Source of the DNA: Candidatus Krumholzibacteriota bacterium
GTDB lineage: Bacteria; Krumholzibacteriota; Krumholzibacteriia; Krumholzibacteriales; Krumholzibacteriaceae
DNA: 64,000 nucleotides
Reading direction: 5' to 3'
NCBI GenBank assembly: GCA_016932415.1
Contig: JAFGCX010000026.1
Coordinates: 12,878-76,877, forward strand
Shown: piece by piece, positions 9,490 through 17,647 of the stretch
Layout: each line of letters begins with the position of its first letter
How positions within the stretch are numbered: the first letter of the stretch is position 1
Program-made: the position numbers and the translations under genes
Notes under the pieces: generated by a model
Seen by the model: only the letters and a program-made list of their open reading frames with translations
The model's database searches: none
What the model was told of the DNA's origin: nothing

Positions 9490-10902
9490 CTACCTTACGT
9501 CGTATCGCAGGAAAGCCGCGAATGCTCCCGCGAAAAATATTATATTGAAAAGTGCGAGAAGTCCTATATCCATCGAAGCGATGCTCAGGTCGGCTTTCAG
9601 ATCGCTGCCGTGATAATCGAACTCCGGAATCTCTCCCGGGTCGATCATAGTCTCTTCCGCATCATCGTCGTTTACCATAAGCATGACAACTCCGCCTCTA
9701 GGGCTCATTCCGGTCTTGTCCCGGATAAACTCTACATATGATCTTTGATAACCATACGCTTCATCAATAAAGTGTTCTTTCAGCCCGAGGGATGTTCCTG
9801 CGAGCCGAGTCGCTGCGAGAGAAAATGATGCGCTCGGGCTGACGCGCGCAAGGTTGAAAGCGTATTTCTGTTGCACAAGCTGCCGGTTTCTGCGGTCCTC
9901 GTTCAGGCGGTCGGCGAGTTCCTGCTCTTTTCTATCCCTTTCGTCGTGGATCTTTTCCATAAGCTGGTTGAATTCCGCCATCGCTTTTTCGGGATCGTCT
10001 TTGTTTTCAGGCACGAAGCCATCCATTTTCTCAAAATCCTCCATAAACGACTGCATCCTGAACCGTGTCTTCTGGGCCTGCAGCTGATCGACCGAAGGCA
10101 CCTCCACGGCGTTTCCGGCAAGAAGTACGGCCGAGCGGGGTATGATCAGTACGGCAAATATCCATAAGACAAGAAGTATCAGGAACGCGTTCGATGATTT
10201 TTTGGACATCGTCGAAATAAAGAGCGAAAGGGCGACGAAGGCGCTGAAAAAGAGAAAGCCGGTAAAGACTATAATCCCGAGTCTTGTCCATTCGCCCGCA
10301 GTCAGATCGACCCCGGATAGAGGGAGGATGAGACAACCTGTCAGAACAGGGATGGTCATTGGCAAGCATACGGCGAGCATCGTGCCCGCCCATTTCCCCA
10401 GTATGAACTTGTCGCGTGGAAGGGGGTTGGTAAAAATGAGACGGAGCGTGCCTCGTTCCTTTTCCCCGCTTACCGCGTCGAAGACGAAGAGTATCGCGAA
10501 AAGGGAGAGAACGATCTGGAATATGAAATCAATATCAAGGAACCTGAAGACAGCCATCACCGGATTGTCATTGTAGCGGCTGTCTTCCGTGACGAGTTCC
10601 CCTGTCCCGGAGATTTCGATGGTCCTGCCTATATCGTTCGAGACTCCGCATACAAGAGCCTCAAGAGGACCAGGCGGGAGGAATACGCGTGTGTTGCGGA
10701 CCTGGGTCCAGTCGGTCATCCCATTCATCTTGCCCAGGTTCTCGCGGACTGCCGCTTCATGCCTTACGATGTTAAGCTGATGGTTACCGGCGCCGACGAA
10801 GAAGGTGAGGATTATCAGAAGGGAACAGACGATGAAACTGAGCTGGAACTTTTTCGATCCAAGCATGTCGCGGAGTTCTTTCATAATTATCAGTTTTATC
10901 AT
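9490..10902 (-). CDS. ABC-2 type transporter permease (DUF3526-like), first
   Basis: 470 residues, ATG at 10900-10902 with GGAG seven bases upstream. Same layout as its downstream paralogue: N-terminal helix after LIIMKELRDMLGSKKF, a central helix bundle containing DAVSGEKERGTLRLIFTNPL, a long charged helical loop (about 260-420, EKIHDERDRKEQELADRLN) and a final C-terminal helix. It is probably the membrane half of an exporter driven by the ATPase encoded 24 bases upstream. The large extracytoplasmic segments suggest contact with the exported PDZ and NEW3 proteins of the same operon. Confidence 0.85.
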   Translation of the reverse strand: MIKLIIMKELRDMLGSKKFQLSFIVCSLLIILTFFVGAGNHQLNIVRHEAAVRENLGKMNGMTDWTQVRNTRVFLPPGPLEALVCGVSNDIGRTIEISGTGELVTEDSRYNDNPVMAVFRFLDIDFIFQIVLSLFAILFVFDAVSGEKERGTLRLIFTNPLPRDKFILGKWAGTMLAVCLPMTIPVLTGCLILPLSGVDLTAGEWTRLGIIVFTGFLFFSAFVALSLFISTMSKKSSNAFLILLVLWIFAVLIIPRSAVLLAGNAVEVPSVDQLQAQKTRFRMQSFMEDFEKMDGFVPENKDDPEKAMAEFNQLMEKIHDERDRKEQELADRLNEDRRNRQLVQQKYAFNLARVSPSASFSLAATRLAGTSLGLKEHFIDEAYGYQRSYVEFIRDKTGMSPRGGVVMLMVNDDDAEETMIDPGEIPEFDYHGSDLKADLSIASMDIGLLALFNIIFFAGAFAAFLRYDVR

Positions 10903-10926
10903 TCATTTTCTCCGTTATTCCGCGCG

Positions 10927-11715
10927 TCAGGACGCGACCGCGTCGGAAGCGCTGCCTATGTACTGCATGTAAAGACGGTGAAGGTCCTCGCTTTCGAGTT
11001 CCTGGCGAGTGCGCCGCATTACAAGTCTGCCTGCGCTCATGATACCTACTATATCTGCTATTTCCTTCGCCCTGAAGATGTCGTGAGTCGACATTAGAAC
11101 CGATTTTTTCTCTTCCCTCAGTGATTTGATAAGTTCGATGAACTCGTGTCCCGCTCTGGGATCGAGACCCGACGTCGGTTCGTCAAGCAGGACAGCGGGA
11201 GCGTCCTTGAGGATGGCGATAGCGATTCCGCACTTCTGGCGCATCCCCTTGGAGAAATCCTTGAGTTTCTTGAAATGGCTTTCCTCGTCGAGACTTACCC
11301 TTGAGAGGACTCGCCTGTAATCTTCAGTCGTGTAATCGGTTCTGCCTCCCAGCCTGGCAAAGAAATCGAGGTTCTGGATGGCGGTGAAATTTTCGTAAAG
11401 CATTACGTTCTCGGAAACGTATGCGGCTTTCTGTTTTGCCTTGAGCGGCTCGCGGGTCACATCTATTCCATCGATCCTCGCTTCTCCGGATGTAGGTTCT
11501 ATGAAATTGAGAAACAAGTTTATAGTGGTTGTTTTCCCCGCGCCATTCGCGCCTAGCATGACGAACACTTCTCCTCTGTCTATGGAAAAGGAGAGATCGT
11601 CGAGAGCCAGTACGCCATCGTTGTAGCGTTTCGTCAGACCGACCGCCTCGATCATCCCGCCTTTACACTTTCCGGGGTTTCCCCCGATTGACGATTTATT
11701 TATCGCAGTAGCCAT
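10927..11715 (-). CDS. ABC transporter ATP-binding protein
   Basis: 262 residues from the ATG at 11713-11715, preceded by AAAGGG; the frame remains open further upstream but only as a shadow of the NEW3 gene. An alternative start is the ATG at 11655 (MIEAVGLTKRYN). It has Walker A GANGAGKTT, signature-like FSKGMRQKCGIA, Walker B AVLLDEPTSGLDP and the H-loop MSTHD, so it is a functional ATPase of the CcmA/NatA class. It energises the two permeases encoded directly downstream. It starts 14 bases after the upstream stop codon, which supports an operon. Confidence 0.93.
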   Translation of the reverse strand: MATAINKSSIGGNPGKCKGGMIEAVGLTKRYNDGVLALDDLSFSIDRGEVFVMLGANGAGKTTTINLFLNFIEPTSGEARIDGIDVTREPLKAKQKAAYVSENVMLYENFTAIQNLDFFARLGGRTDYTTEDYRRVLSRVSLDEESHFKKLKDFSKGMRQKCGIAIAILKDAPAVLLDEPTSGLDPRAGHEFIELIKSLREEKKSVLMSTHDIFRAKEIADIVGIMSAGRLVMRRTRQELESEDLHRLYMQYIGSASDAVAS

Positions 11716-11729
11716 TACATGCCCTTTCG

Positions 11730-13256
11730 TTACCTTCTGGAAAGTTTCACTCCAAAAATCACTATTCCCGTCACGGCCCCGAGTATGATCAGGATCAACG
11801 CGAATACTCCGCCGATGTTTGCCGTGGCTTTGATCTCCACCGTCACCGTCTTGTCTTCTCCCCGGACAGGCTGGTCGTCGGAGAGCGATGAAGACTGTAT
11901 CCTGAATTCGTATCTGCCGACTGCCACTTCGCCCGGAGGTGTGAAACGGAGCTGGACGGTGCGTTCTTCGCTTACCTCCAGAGACGGTATCAGAGACGGC
12001 TGAGCCTGTTTTTCCCACTCGAACGGAGCGTCGATCTGGACCTCGATATTGTCGAGACGGCGGGTCCCTTCGTTTACGAGGACTATGCTCATCTCCACCG
12101 AACTACCTGCTTCGATCGAATGATATAACTGGGGCGCGCGTACGAGCAGCCTGCCGATACCCCGGGGGACAAGCTCCAGCTTTACAAATCCAACATCGAG
12201 ACGCTCTATATCGTCCTGGGTTATTTTGTCGTTGATCTGGCCGGCGATAGATTCCGATCTGTCACGCGGCACGGCCAGGACGTAGAAAAGTATAGGTTCT
12301 CCGGGAACTACCTGTTCCGAGGAGCGGTCAGGCATGAAGATGCGCAGAGCCGCCGGGACCGAATTAGTCCGCTCGGTGAACTTCAGCTGGCTCAACCGGG
12401 CGTTTCCTTCTCCGCTTACAAAATACCGGGTCACTTCCCGCGGAAGACCGATGACTTCGAGTTTGTAGGTGTTGGCAGTGGAACTGAATAGCTCCAGATT
12501 CAGATCGAATGACGCCGAACCACCGAGTTCCACTTCCTGGGAAAACTGTTCGGACTGCACGATGACCCGGTCGACCGAGGAATCTTTCTGAAGGAATATC
12601 CTAGGAGTCCTCCTGCTGCCGTTTCCATACACAATATCGACCGTGAGCGCGTCAAGGTCCTGCAGGATCTCAAAATCGAGTTCACGGGGGGCTCCGAAGC
12701 GAAGCTGTTCCATCTTCATCTCATAAGGCTGGCTGATGATAGCCCCTTCGTCGTTCAGCAGCGAAACATAGATATCGTTGACTACGTCAGGCTGGAGAGA
12801 ACTGAAAAGTTCCTCGTCGACGTTTACGAGTTTGCGAAAATCACCTCCACCACCTGAAGTATTTGCCAGTTTTATCTTTACGTGTTTGCTTCCGTCCTCC
12901 GCCTGGTACTTTACAGCTTCCAGGACAGAGATGAACTGTTTTTCAAACAGGACGGCAAGCAAAGACTGTTGATAGTTAACCTCGGCATCGGCGAAATTAT
13001 TCCTCGCCATCTCGTACTCCTGGAACGATATGAGGCCTTTTTCGTACATCTCTTCTTTTCTCGCCATCTGGGAACGCGCGAATTCGAACGCCTCTCTCGC
13101 CCTTTTAAGGCCGAGGAGTGGATAAGTGTCGTCACGTTCATTGAAAGGCACTCCTGTCGTTTGTGCCAGGACGTCGCTTGAGAGTCCTACACACAGATGC
13201 ACGAAGGGCATCAGGTAAAAAATTGTCAGGCTGAGGAAGATCATCCTTTTTCCCAT
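11730..13256 (-). CDS. NEW3-domain membrane-anchored periplasmic protein
   Basis: 508 residues from the ATG at 13254-13256, one base beyond the upstream stop codon. A signal peptide (MGKRMIFLSLTIFY...) is followed by a helical stretch of about 70 residues (KRAREAFEFARSQMARKEEM, then EKGLISFQEYEMARNN) resembling the hairpin of HlyD/TolC-type adaptors. Several beta-rich Ig-like domains follow, the last (about 385-480) matching the NEW3 domain, then one C-terminal membrane helix (VFALILIILGAVTGIVIF) with a basic tail. NEW3 proteins are often linked to ABC exporters. Probably an exporter accessory subunit in the periplasm; its exact role is unknown. Confidence 0.75.
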   Translation of the reverse strand: MGKRMIFLSLTIFYLMPFVHLCVGLSSDVLAQTTGVPFNERDDTYPLLGLKRAREAFEFARSQMARKEEMYEKGLISFQEYEMARNNFADAEVNYQQSLLAVLFEKQFISVLEAVKYQAEDGSKHVKIKLANTSGGGGDFRKLVNVDEELFSSLQPDVVNDIYVSLLNDEGAIISQPYEMKMEQLRFGAPRELDFEILQDLDALTVDIVYGNGSRRTPRIFLQKDSSVDRVIVQSEQFSQEVELGGSASFDLNLELFSSTANTYKLEVIGLPREVTRYFVSGEGNARLSQLKFTERTNSVPAALRIFMPDRSSEQVVPGEPILFYVLAVPRDRSESIAGQINDKITQDDIERLDVGFVKLELVPRGIGRLLVRAPQLYHSIEAGSSVEMSIVLVNEGTRRLDNIEVQIDAPFEWEKQAQPSLIPSLEVSEERTVQLRFTPPGEVAVGRYEFRIQSSSLSDDQPVRGEDKTVTVEIKATANIGGVFALILIILGAVTGIVIFGVKLSRR

Positions 13257-13257
13257 A

Positions 13258-13710
13258 TTATTCTGCCTCTGCCTCTTTTCCGTTTTCATCTACGATCACC
13301 TTGCGGATCATCATTCCCTCCTGAACTTTCTCCGGATCAGCTTTCGGGAAACTGACGATGAACATCTCCTCGCCTCGCATTATGCCGAACTTGATTTCTT
13401 CGCCAGTCTTTAGTTTTTCGTAGATCTCTTTAACGGCAGCGGTCGTGACGACACGTTTTCCATTCATCATCCTGATGACATCTCTGCCACGGATATCGAT
13501 ATCCTTGTACTCTTCAGGCAGCGAGCCTTCCGGTGGAGAGAGATTGACGACGACCTTTCCTTCCTCCTCGGCAAGGACCAGAATAAATTCCTGAAGCATG
13601 AAAAGATTTTCCCCTTCGATCTTCAGGACGGTATTCTTCTGTTGCGCGCCGGCGGCAGCGGCAACAACAAGCATTGACAGAATTGTCAGAGCGATCTTGT
13701 ATCTCTTCAA
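13258..13710 (-). CDS. Exported PDZ-like protein
   Basis: 150 residues from a TTG at 13708-13710. The TTG is chosen because AAGGAGG lies six bases upstream and a good signal peptide starts there (LKRYKIALTILSMLVVAAAAGAQQ); the longer frame starting at 13818 runs through the divergent promoter region. The mature part (about 25-150) has the PDZ-type layout of a regulatory domain: DIDIRGRDVIRMMNGKRV, TGEEIKFGIMRGEEMFIV. No protease domain is attached. First gene of the ABC export operon, so it may bind C-termini of substrates or of the partner NEW3 protein in the periplasm (inference). Confidence 0.75.
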   Translation of the reverse strand: MKRYKIALTILSMLVVAAAAGAQQKNTVLKIEGENLFMLQEFILVLAEEEGKVVVNLSPPEGSLPEEYKDIDIRGRDVIRMMNGKRVVTTAAVKEIYEKLKTGEEIKFGIMRGEEMFIVSFPKADPEKVQEGMMIRKVIVDENGKEAEAE

Positions 13711-13861
13711 GACGAACCTCCTTTTCACTGGTTCTGAATAATCCTCTGCCCGTTTTAAGACAAGTGCTGGAAACGTATATTCACAGCCGGGCTTTTTGGC
13801 GACGTGCTTCCTCGTCACAGTTGATTATATTAATGTAGTGGCTTGTGTGATCCGCCAATTA

Positions 13862-13889
13862 ATGTTATCAAGTGTTAAAGTGTGTTAAA
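13862..13889. promoter_or_regulatory. Triple direct-repeat operator candidate
   Basis: Three half-sites start exactly 10 bases apart: ATGTTATC (13862-13869), GTGTTAAA (13872-13879) and GTGTTAAA (13882-13889). Direct repeats with one helical turn of spacing are the usual target of OmpR/PhoB-type regulators. The site lies in the divergent gap between the ABC export operon and the kinase/regulator operon that includes such a regulator (15590-16285), so autoregulation and control of the exporter are likely. Confidence 0.6.
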
Positions 13890-13928
13890 ATGGAACCTTC
13901 CACGCGGTGGTTGTTGTAGAATCATATT

Positions 13929-15593
13929 ATGGGATCACGGAAAAACAATTTTATCATCCTTGGTTCTCTCGTCGCAGCGGCGCTTGCCGGGTTGATCATA
14001 GTCCAGGTGACATGGCTTAACCATGCGTACAACCGGGAACTCGGCGTATTCTCCCGGAATGTGGGAGGGGCCCTCAGCGCAGTCATCAGGAAGATCGAGT
14101 CCAACGAGGCATGGGTGATCGTTAGTAATCTTGTCGTTGACGATTCGGGTAGATCCAGTGAGCGAACGATGAGCTTCAAGATCAAGAAGGGTGATATATT
14201 CGAACAAGGAGGTGTGACCCGTGACGTGGAAGGTGGTGGCTACAGGTTTCATAATGTTCTTGTCAGCCCCGATTCTACGCGCGGCGAGAGAGGCGGAAAA
14301 AAAATTATATTGGATAATGACAGCTACTCCTACAACATGGAAAACAATTTCATCACGATCATGCTGGTCGATACTGCAGCGGCCGTCGCCGACACGACCA
14401 TCTTTTCGCAGATGATCGAGGATACACTCCTGTCAGCTTCTACCTCCGCCAGCGATACGATCCCATTCCTTGAGCGACGATATATAATCGAAAAAGTAGT
14501 CGAGGAGATGGATGGAAAGAACTCGGCTGCCGTAACAGACAGAATTGAACCTTCATGGCTCGATTCTGTCATCGCCTGTACTCTCAAAGAAGCAGGGATC
14601 GAAACTCCCTATGCTTACGGTATAACCATGACCGGGGGAGATTCCATTATCATTGCCATACCGGATGAGTACAGAGACGGGTTATCGAGATCGGAGTTCA
14701 GGACGCCGTTGTTTCCTCATGATCTTGTCAAAAGGGGAGAACAGCTTGTCCTCTATTTTCCGGAAAAGTCAGGGTATCTTCTCGGACGTGAGAGGGTTTT
14801 TCTTGTTGTAGCGCTGCTGTCGATCGTCATGCTTGCCGGATGTTTCATATATATCATACGCGCGATGTGGAGGCAAAAGAGGTTTTCCAGGCAAATAGTG
14901 GATTTTATTAATAACATGACCCACGAATTCAAGACTCCGATCTCGACAGTTGCTATCGCGGGAGAGAACCTTGGGTCGATGGATGAAGGGATTGAGCCGG
15001 AGCGGATCAGGAATTACGCGCGTATTATTTCCCAGGAAAGCCGGAGGATGAGGCATCAGGTCGAAAAAATACTCGAAATGGCCGCCCTGGAAGAGGGTGA
15101 TCTTAATCTTTCTCCCGTACGAGTAGATATCCACACTCTTCTCGAGGGCGTGGTAGATGGTATTTCGGTGAGGATCAATAAGGCGGGTGGACGGATAAAC
15201 ACCGTGTTTTCGGCATTCGATCCAGGGATAGAAGCGGACCCTACGCATCTCAGCAGCGTTTTTCACAACCTTCTCGATAACGCCCTTAAGTATACTGACG
15301 GTGATCCTGTCATAGATATCTCAACTGAAGGCGACGAAAAAGTGGTTGTTGTTTCTATAAGGGATAACGGTATCGGGATGCAGAAGGGGGAGTTGCGGAA
15401 TATTTTCAACAGATATTACCGCGTCAGCACGGGAGACCTTCATGATGTGAAAGGGTTCGGGCTGGGGCTTTCATACGTCAGGCTCATAGTGGAAGCACAC
15501 GGAGGTACGGTCGCCGTGACAAGTTCGCCCGGGAGGGGATCGACCTTCAGGCTGACCCTTCCAAGGGTACTTCGCAAAGAGGATCAGAGATGA
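13929..15593 (+). CDS. Sensor histidine kinase
   Basis: 554 residues. Membrane helix at about 12-30, a periplasmic sensor region of about 250 residues without a recognisable fold, a second helix at about 292-312, then HisKA with the phospho-acceptor His332 in NMTHEFKTP and a HATPase domain with N-box LLDNALKYTD, G1 IRDNGIGM and G2 GFGLGLSYV. There is no HAMP domain. The layout resembles kinases common in Bacteroidota and relatives. No clear ribosome site precedes the ATG at 13929. It overlaps the regulator gene by four bases (ATGA), so the two are coupled. Its sensed signal is probably tied to the divergent export operon. Confidence 0.92.
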   Translation: MGSRKNNFIILGSLVAAALAGLIIVQVTWLNHAYNRELGVFSRNVGGALSAVIRKIESNEAWVIVSNLVVDDSGRSSERTMSFKIKKGDIFEQGGVTRDVEGGGYRFHNVLVSPDSTRGERGGKKIILDNDSYSYNMENNFITIMLVDTAAAVADTTIFSQMIEDTLLSASTSASDTIPFLERRYIIEKVVEEMDGKNSAAVTDRIEPSWLDSVIACTLKEAGIETPYAYGITMTGGDSIIIAIPDEYRDGLSRSEFRTPLFPHDLVKRGEQLVLYFPEKSGYLLGRERVFLVVALLSIVMLAGCFIYIIRAMWRQKRFSRQIVDFINNMTHEFKTPISTVAIAGENLGSMDEGIEPERIRNYARIISQESRRMRHQVEKILEMAALEEGDLNLSPVRVDIHTLLEGVVDGISVRINKAGGRINTVFSAFDPGIEADPTHLSSVFHNLLDNALKYTDGDPVIDISTEGDEKVVVVSIRDNGIGMQKGELRNIFNRYYRVSTGDLHDVKGFGLGLSYVRLIVEAHGGTVAVTSSPGRGSTFRLTLPRVLRKEDQR

Positions 15594-16285
15594 AAAAGGT
15601 CCGTATACTGCTGGCTGAGGATGACCTCAATCTCGGATTCGTGCTGGAGGAATCACTCGAAAGGCAGGGTTACGAGGTCGTAAGGTGTGCCGATGGGACT
15701 GAGGCTGGTGAAACTTTCAGGACGGGAGATTTCGACCTTCTCATTCTCGATGTGATGATGCCGAAGAAAGACGGGTTCACTCTGGCCAGAGAGATAAGGC
15801 GGCTCGACAGCAAGATCCCCGTCATCTTTCTTACCGCAAGGTCTCTGAAAGAAGACAGGATCAGGGGATTTAAAACCGGCGGCGACGACTACCTTACAAA
15901 ACCGTTCAGTATGGAGGAACTGCTCCTGAGAATACAGGCTGTCCTGCGAAGGACTGCAGGTACAAAAACGGGTTCCGGCTTTAGTAGATATGAGATAGGT
16001 GACTATCTTTTCGATCATGACCGCCGTGAACTATCTTGGGGCGGTTCGATAAAAAAACTGACAGACAAGGAAGCTGATCTACTGGGACTTCTCTGCGAGC
16101 GTCTCGAATCGGTACTCGACAGGGAAACGGCGCTTGGCAGGATCTGGGGAGAGCAGGGATATTTCACATCGCGCAGCATGGATGTCTATATTTCGAAACT
16201 TCGAAAACACCTCTCCGGCGATCCTCGCATCGAGATTATAAACGTCCGCGGCAGGGGTTTCAGGCTTGTCGTAAGGGAAGATTGA
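15590..16285 (+). CDS. OmpR-family response regulator
   Basis: 231 residues. The receiver domain (about 5-115) has the acidic pair EDD near the start, phospho-acceptor Asp54 in LLILDVMMP, the conserved Thr in FLTAR and Lys in YLTKPFS. The C-terminal winged-helix DNA-binding domain (about 130-228) ends with SRSMDVYISKLRKHL and VRGRGFRLV, typical of OmpR/PhoB. It is cognate to the kinase it overlaps. Expected to bind direct repeats such as those at 13862-13889. Confidence 0.95.
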   Translation: MKKVRILLAEDDLNLGFVLEESLERQGYEVVRCADGTEAGETFRTGDFDLLILDVMMPKKDGFTLAREIRRLDSKIPVIFLTARSLKEDRIRGFKTGGDDYLTKPFSMEELLLRIQAVLRRTAGTKTGSGFSRYEIGDYLFDHDRRELSWGGSIKKLTDKEADLLGLLCERLESVLDRETALGRIWGEQGYFTSRSMDVYISKLRKHLSGDPRIEIINVRGRGFRLVVRED

Positions 16286-16353
16286 CAGGGGTGTTCAATT
16301 CACTTTCCGATTCACCGACCGGATTGCCTCGAAAAAAACAATCAATATAACAG

Positions 16354-16384
16354 TTTACTAAAACCATGAATTTGCTAGTATAAC
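16354..16384 (+). promoter_or_regulatory. Promoter candidate for EPTP lipoprotein gene
   Basis: TTTACT (16354-16359) and TATAAC (16379-16384) with a 19-base spacer (18 if TTACTA is used), placed 22 bases before the start codon. Moderate match only. Confidence 0.35.
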
Positions 16385-16406
16385 GCGAGCGAAAGGAGAT
16401 AATCAG

Positions 16407-17564
16407 ATGATGAGAAAAATAACAATGCTTCTGGCGATAGCAGGCCTTTTATTCTGTTCATGCAGCAAGTCGGACAGTCCAGCGAAACCTGACCCGTCGG
16501 ATCCGGTCTACAGGTTTTACTTCAATCAGAATATCAGCACTTCGGGGTGTGCCGATCTCGAATTTTTCACGATCGCGGCTGAATCATACCTGGCTGTGGC
16601 GAATTCATGGAATGGCGCAACGGTCAATATCGATTCAAAGATCTACAGGTGGGCCGATACCATATTCGTCGATTTTCAGTCGATTCCGACGTCCCAGGCA
16701 TCCGACTGGGAATTTTTCACTATAGGTTCGGAATCATACCTCGCCGTCGCTAATCAGAGTATTGTAAGCACGTACAACATCGATTCGAAGATATACCTGT
16801 GGGACAGCGCCGGTTTCGTGGAATTCCAGTCTATTCCCACAAACGGCGCCTGCGACTGGGAATTCTTTTCTATCGGGGCAGAGTCGTATCTGGCTGTGGC
16901 AAACAAGTGTAATGACGCGACGTCGAACATCGATTCGAAGATATATCGCTGGAATGGAACGGCATTCGAAGAATTCCAGTCGATCCCGACGCACGGCGCC
17001 TCCGACTGGGAATTTATTACCGTAGGAACCGATTACTATCTCGCCGTGGCGAACAGGTTTAACGGTTCCACAGGTAATATCGATTCAATAATATACAGGT
17101 GGAACGGTTCGGCGTTCGTCGATTTCCAGTCTGTCGCGACAAGCAATGCGGCAGGGTGGGAGGTGTTCGTCATCGACTCGGAGATATACCTTGCCGTGGC
17201 TAATTTCAGCGACGACGATTTCAATGAAATAGACTCTAAGATATACAGATGGAACGGTTCTACGTTCACTGAGTTTCAATCTGTTCCGACTCAGGGCGCT
17301 TCTGACTGGGAGTATTTTTCGATCGGCGCGATCTCATTTCTCGCCGTAGCCAATTACAGCAGTGAGATCTCCCGTAATACCGATTCGAAAATATATATAT
17401 GGAACGAATCGGCCTTCGCAGAACACCAGGCCATCGCCACAAGCGGAGCGGTAGACTGGGCATATATGGAAATAGAAGGCGGTCCTTATCTGGGATGCGC
17501 CAATCTATACAACGGATCGACACATAATCTCAACTCGATTGTGCTTGAAGGGGTCGAAGAGTGA
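16407..17564 (+). CDS. Seven-repeat EPTP/EAR beta-propeller lipoprotein
   Basis: 385 residues; ATG at 16407 with AAGGAG eight bases upstream. The signal peptide ends in LLFCSC, a plausible if not canonical lipobox with Cys19 as the lipid anchor. The rest is seven tandem repeats of about 48 residues with the pattern FQSIPT-x3-SDWEFF-x-IG-x-ESYLAVAN-x9-IDSKIYRWNG, from about residue 36 to the end. This matches the EPTP/EAR (epitempin) repeat, which builds a seven-bladed propeller in animal LGI and GPR98 proteins and is also found in bacteria. The last repeat is degenerate. Likely a surface or periplasmic binding protein; the ligand is unknown. Confidence 0.85.
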   Translation: MMRKITMLLAIAGLLFCSCSKSDSPAKPDPSDPVYRFYFNQNISTSGCADLEFFTIAAESYLAVANSWNGATVNIDSKIYRWADTIFVDFQSIPTSQASDWEFFTIGSESYLAVANQSIVSTYNIDSKIYLWDSAGFVEFQSIPTNGACDWEFFSIGAESYLAVANKCNDATSNIDSKIYRWNGTAFEEFQSIPTHGASDWEFITVGTDYYLAVANRFNGSTGNIDSIIYRWNGSAFVDFQSVATSNAAGWEVFVIDSEIYLAVANFSDDDFNEIDSKIYRWNGSTFTEFQSVPTQGASDWEYFSIGAISFLAVANYSSEISRNTDSKIYIWNESAFAEHQAIATSGAVDWAYMEIEGGPYLGCANLYNGSTHNLNSIVLEGVEE

Positions 17565-17647
17565 TATCTACAGGGATGGAATGGGAGTTTATTCCCCGGG
17601 TGAAAGGATTACCGGGATAAATCAGGTATAAAGGATCGGGATTTTAA

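Noticed and set aside
11716-12018. Upstream extension of the ABC ATPase frame
   Set aside because: This part overlaps the NEW3 gene, is of low-complexity basic composition and lacks a ribosome site; the ATPase fold begins after 11715.
13711-13818. ATG at 13818 as start of the PDZ protein
   Set aside because: It would put a 36-residue non-signal extension before the signal peptide; the TTG at 13710 has an ideal ribosome site and spacing.
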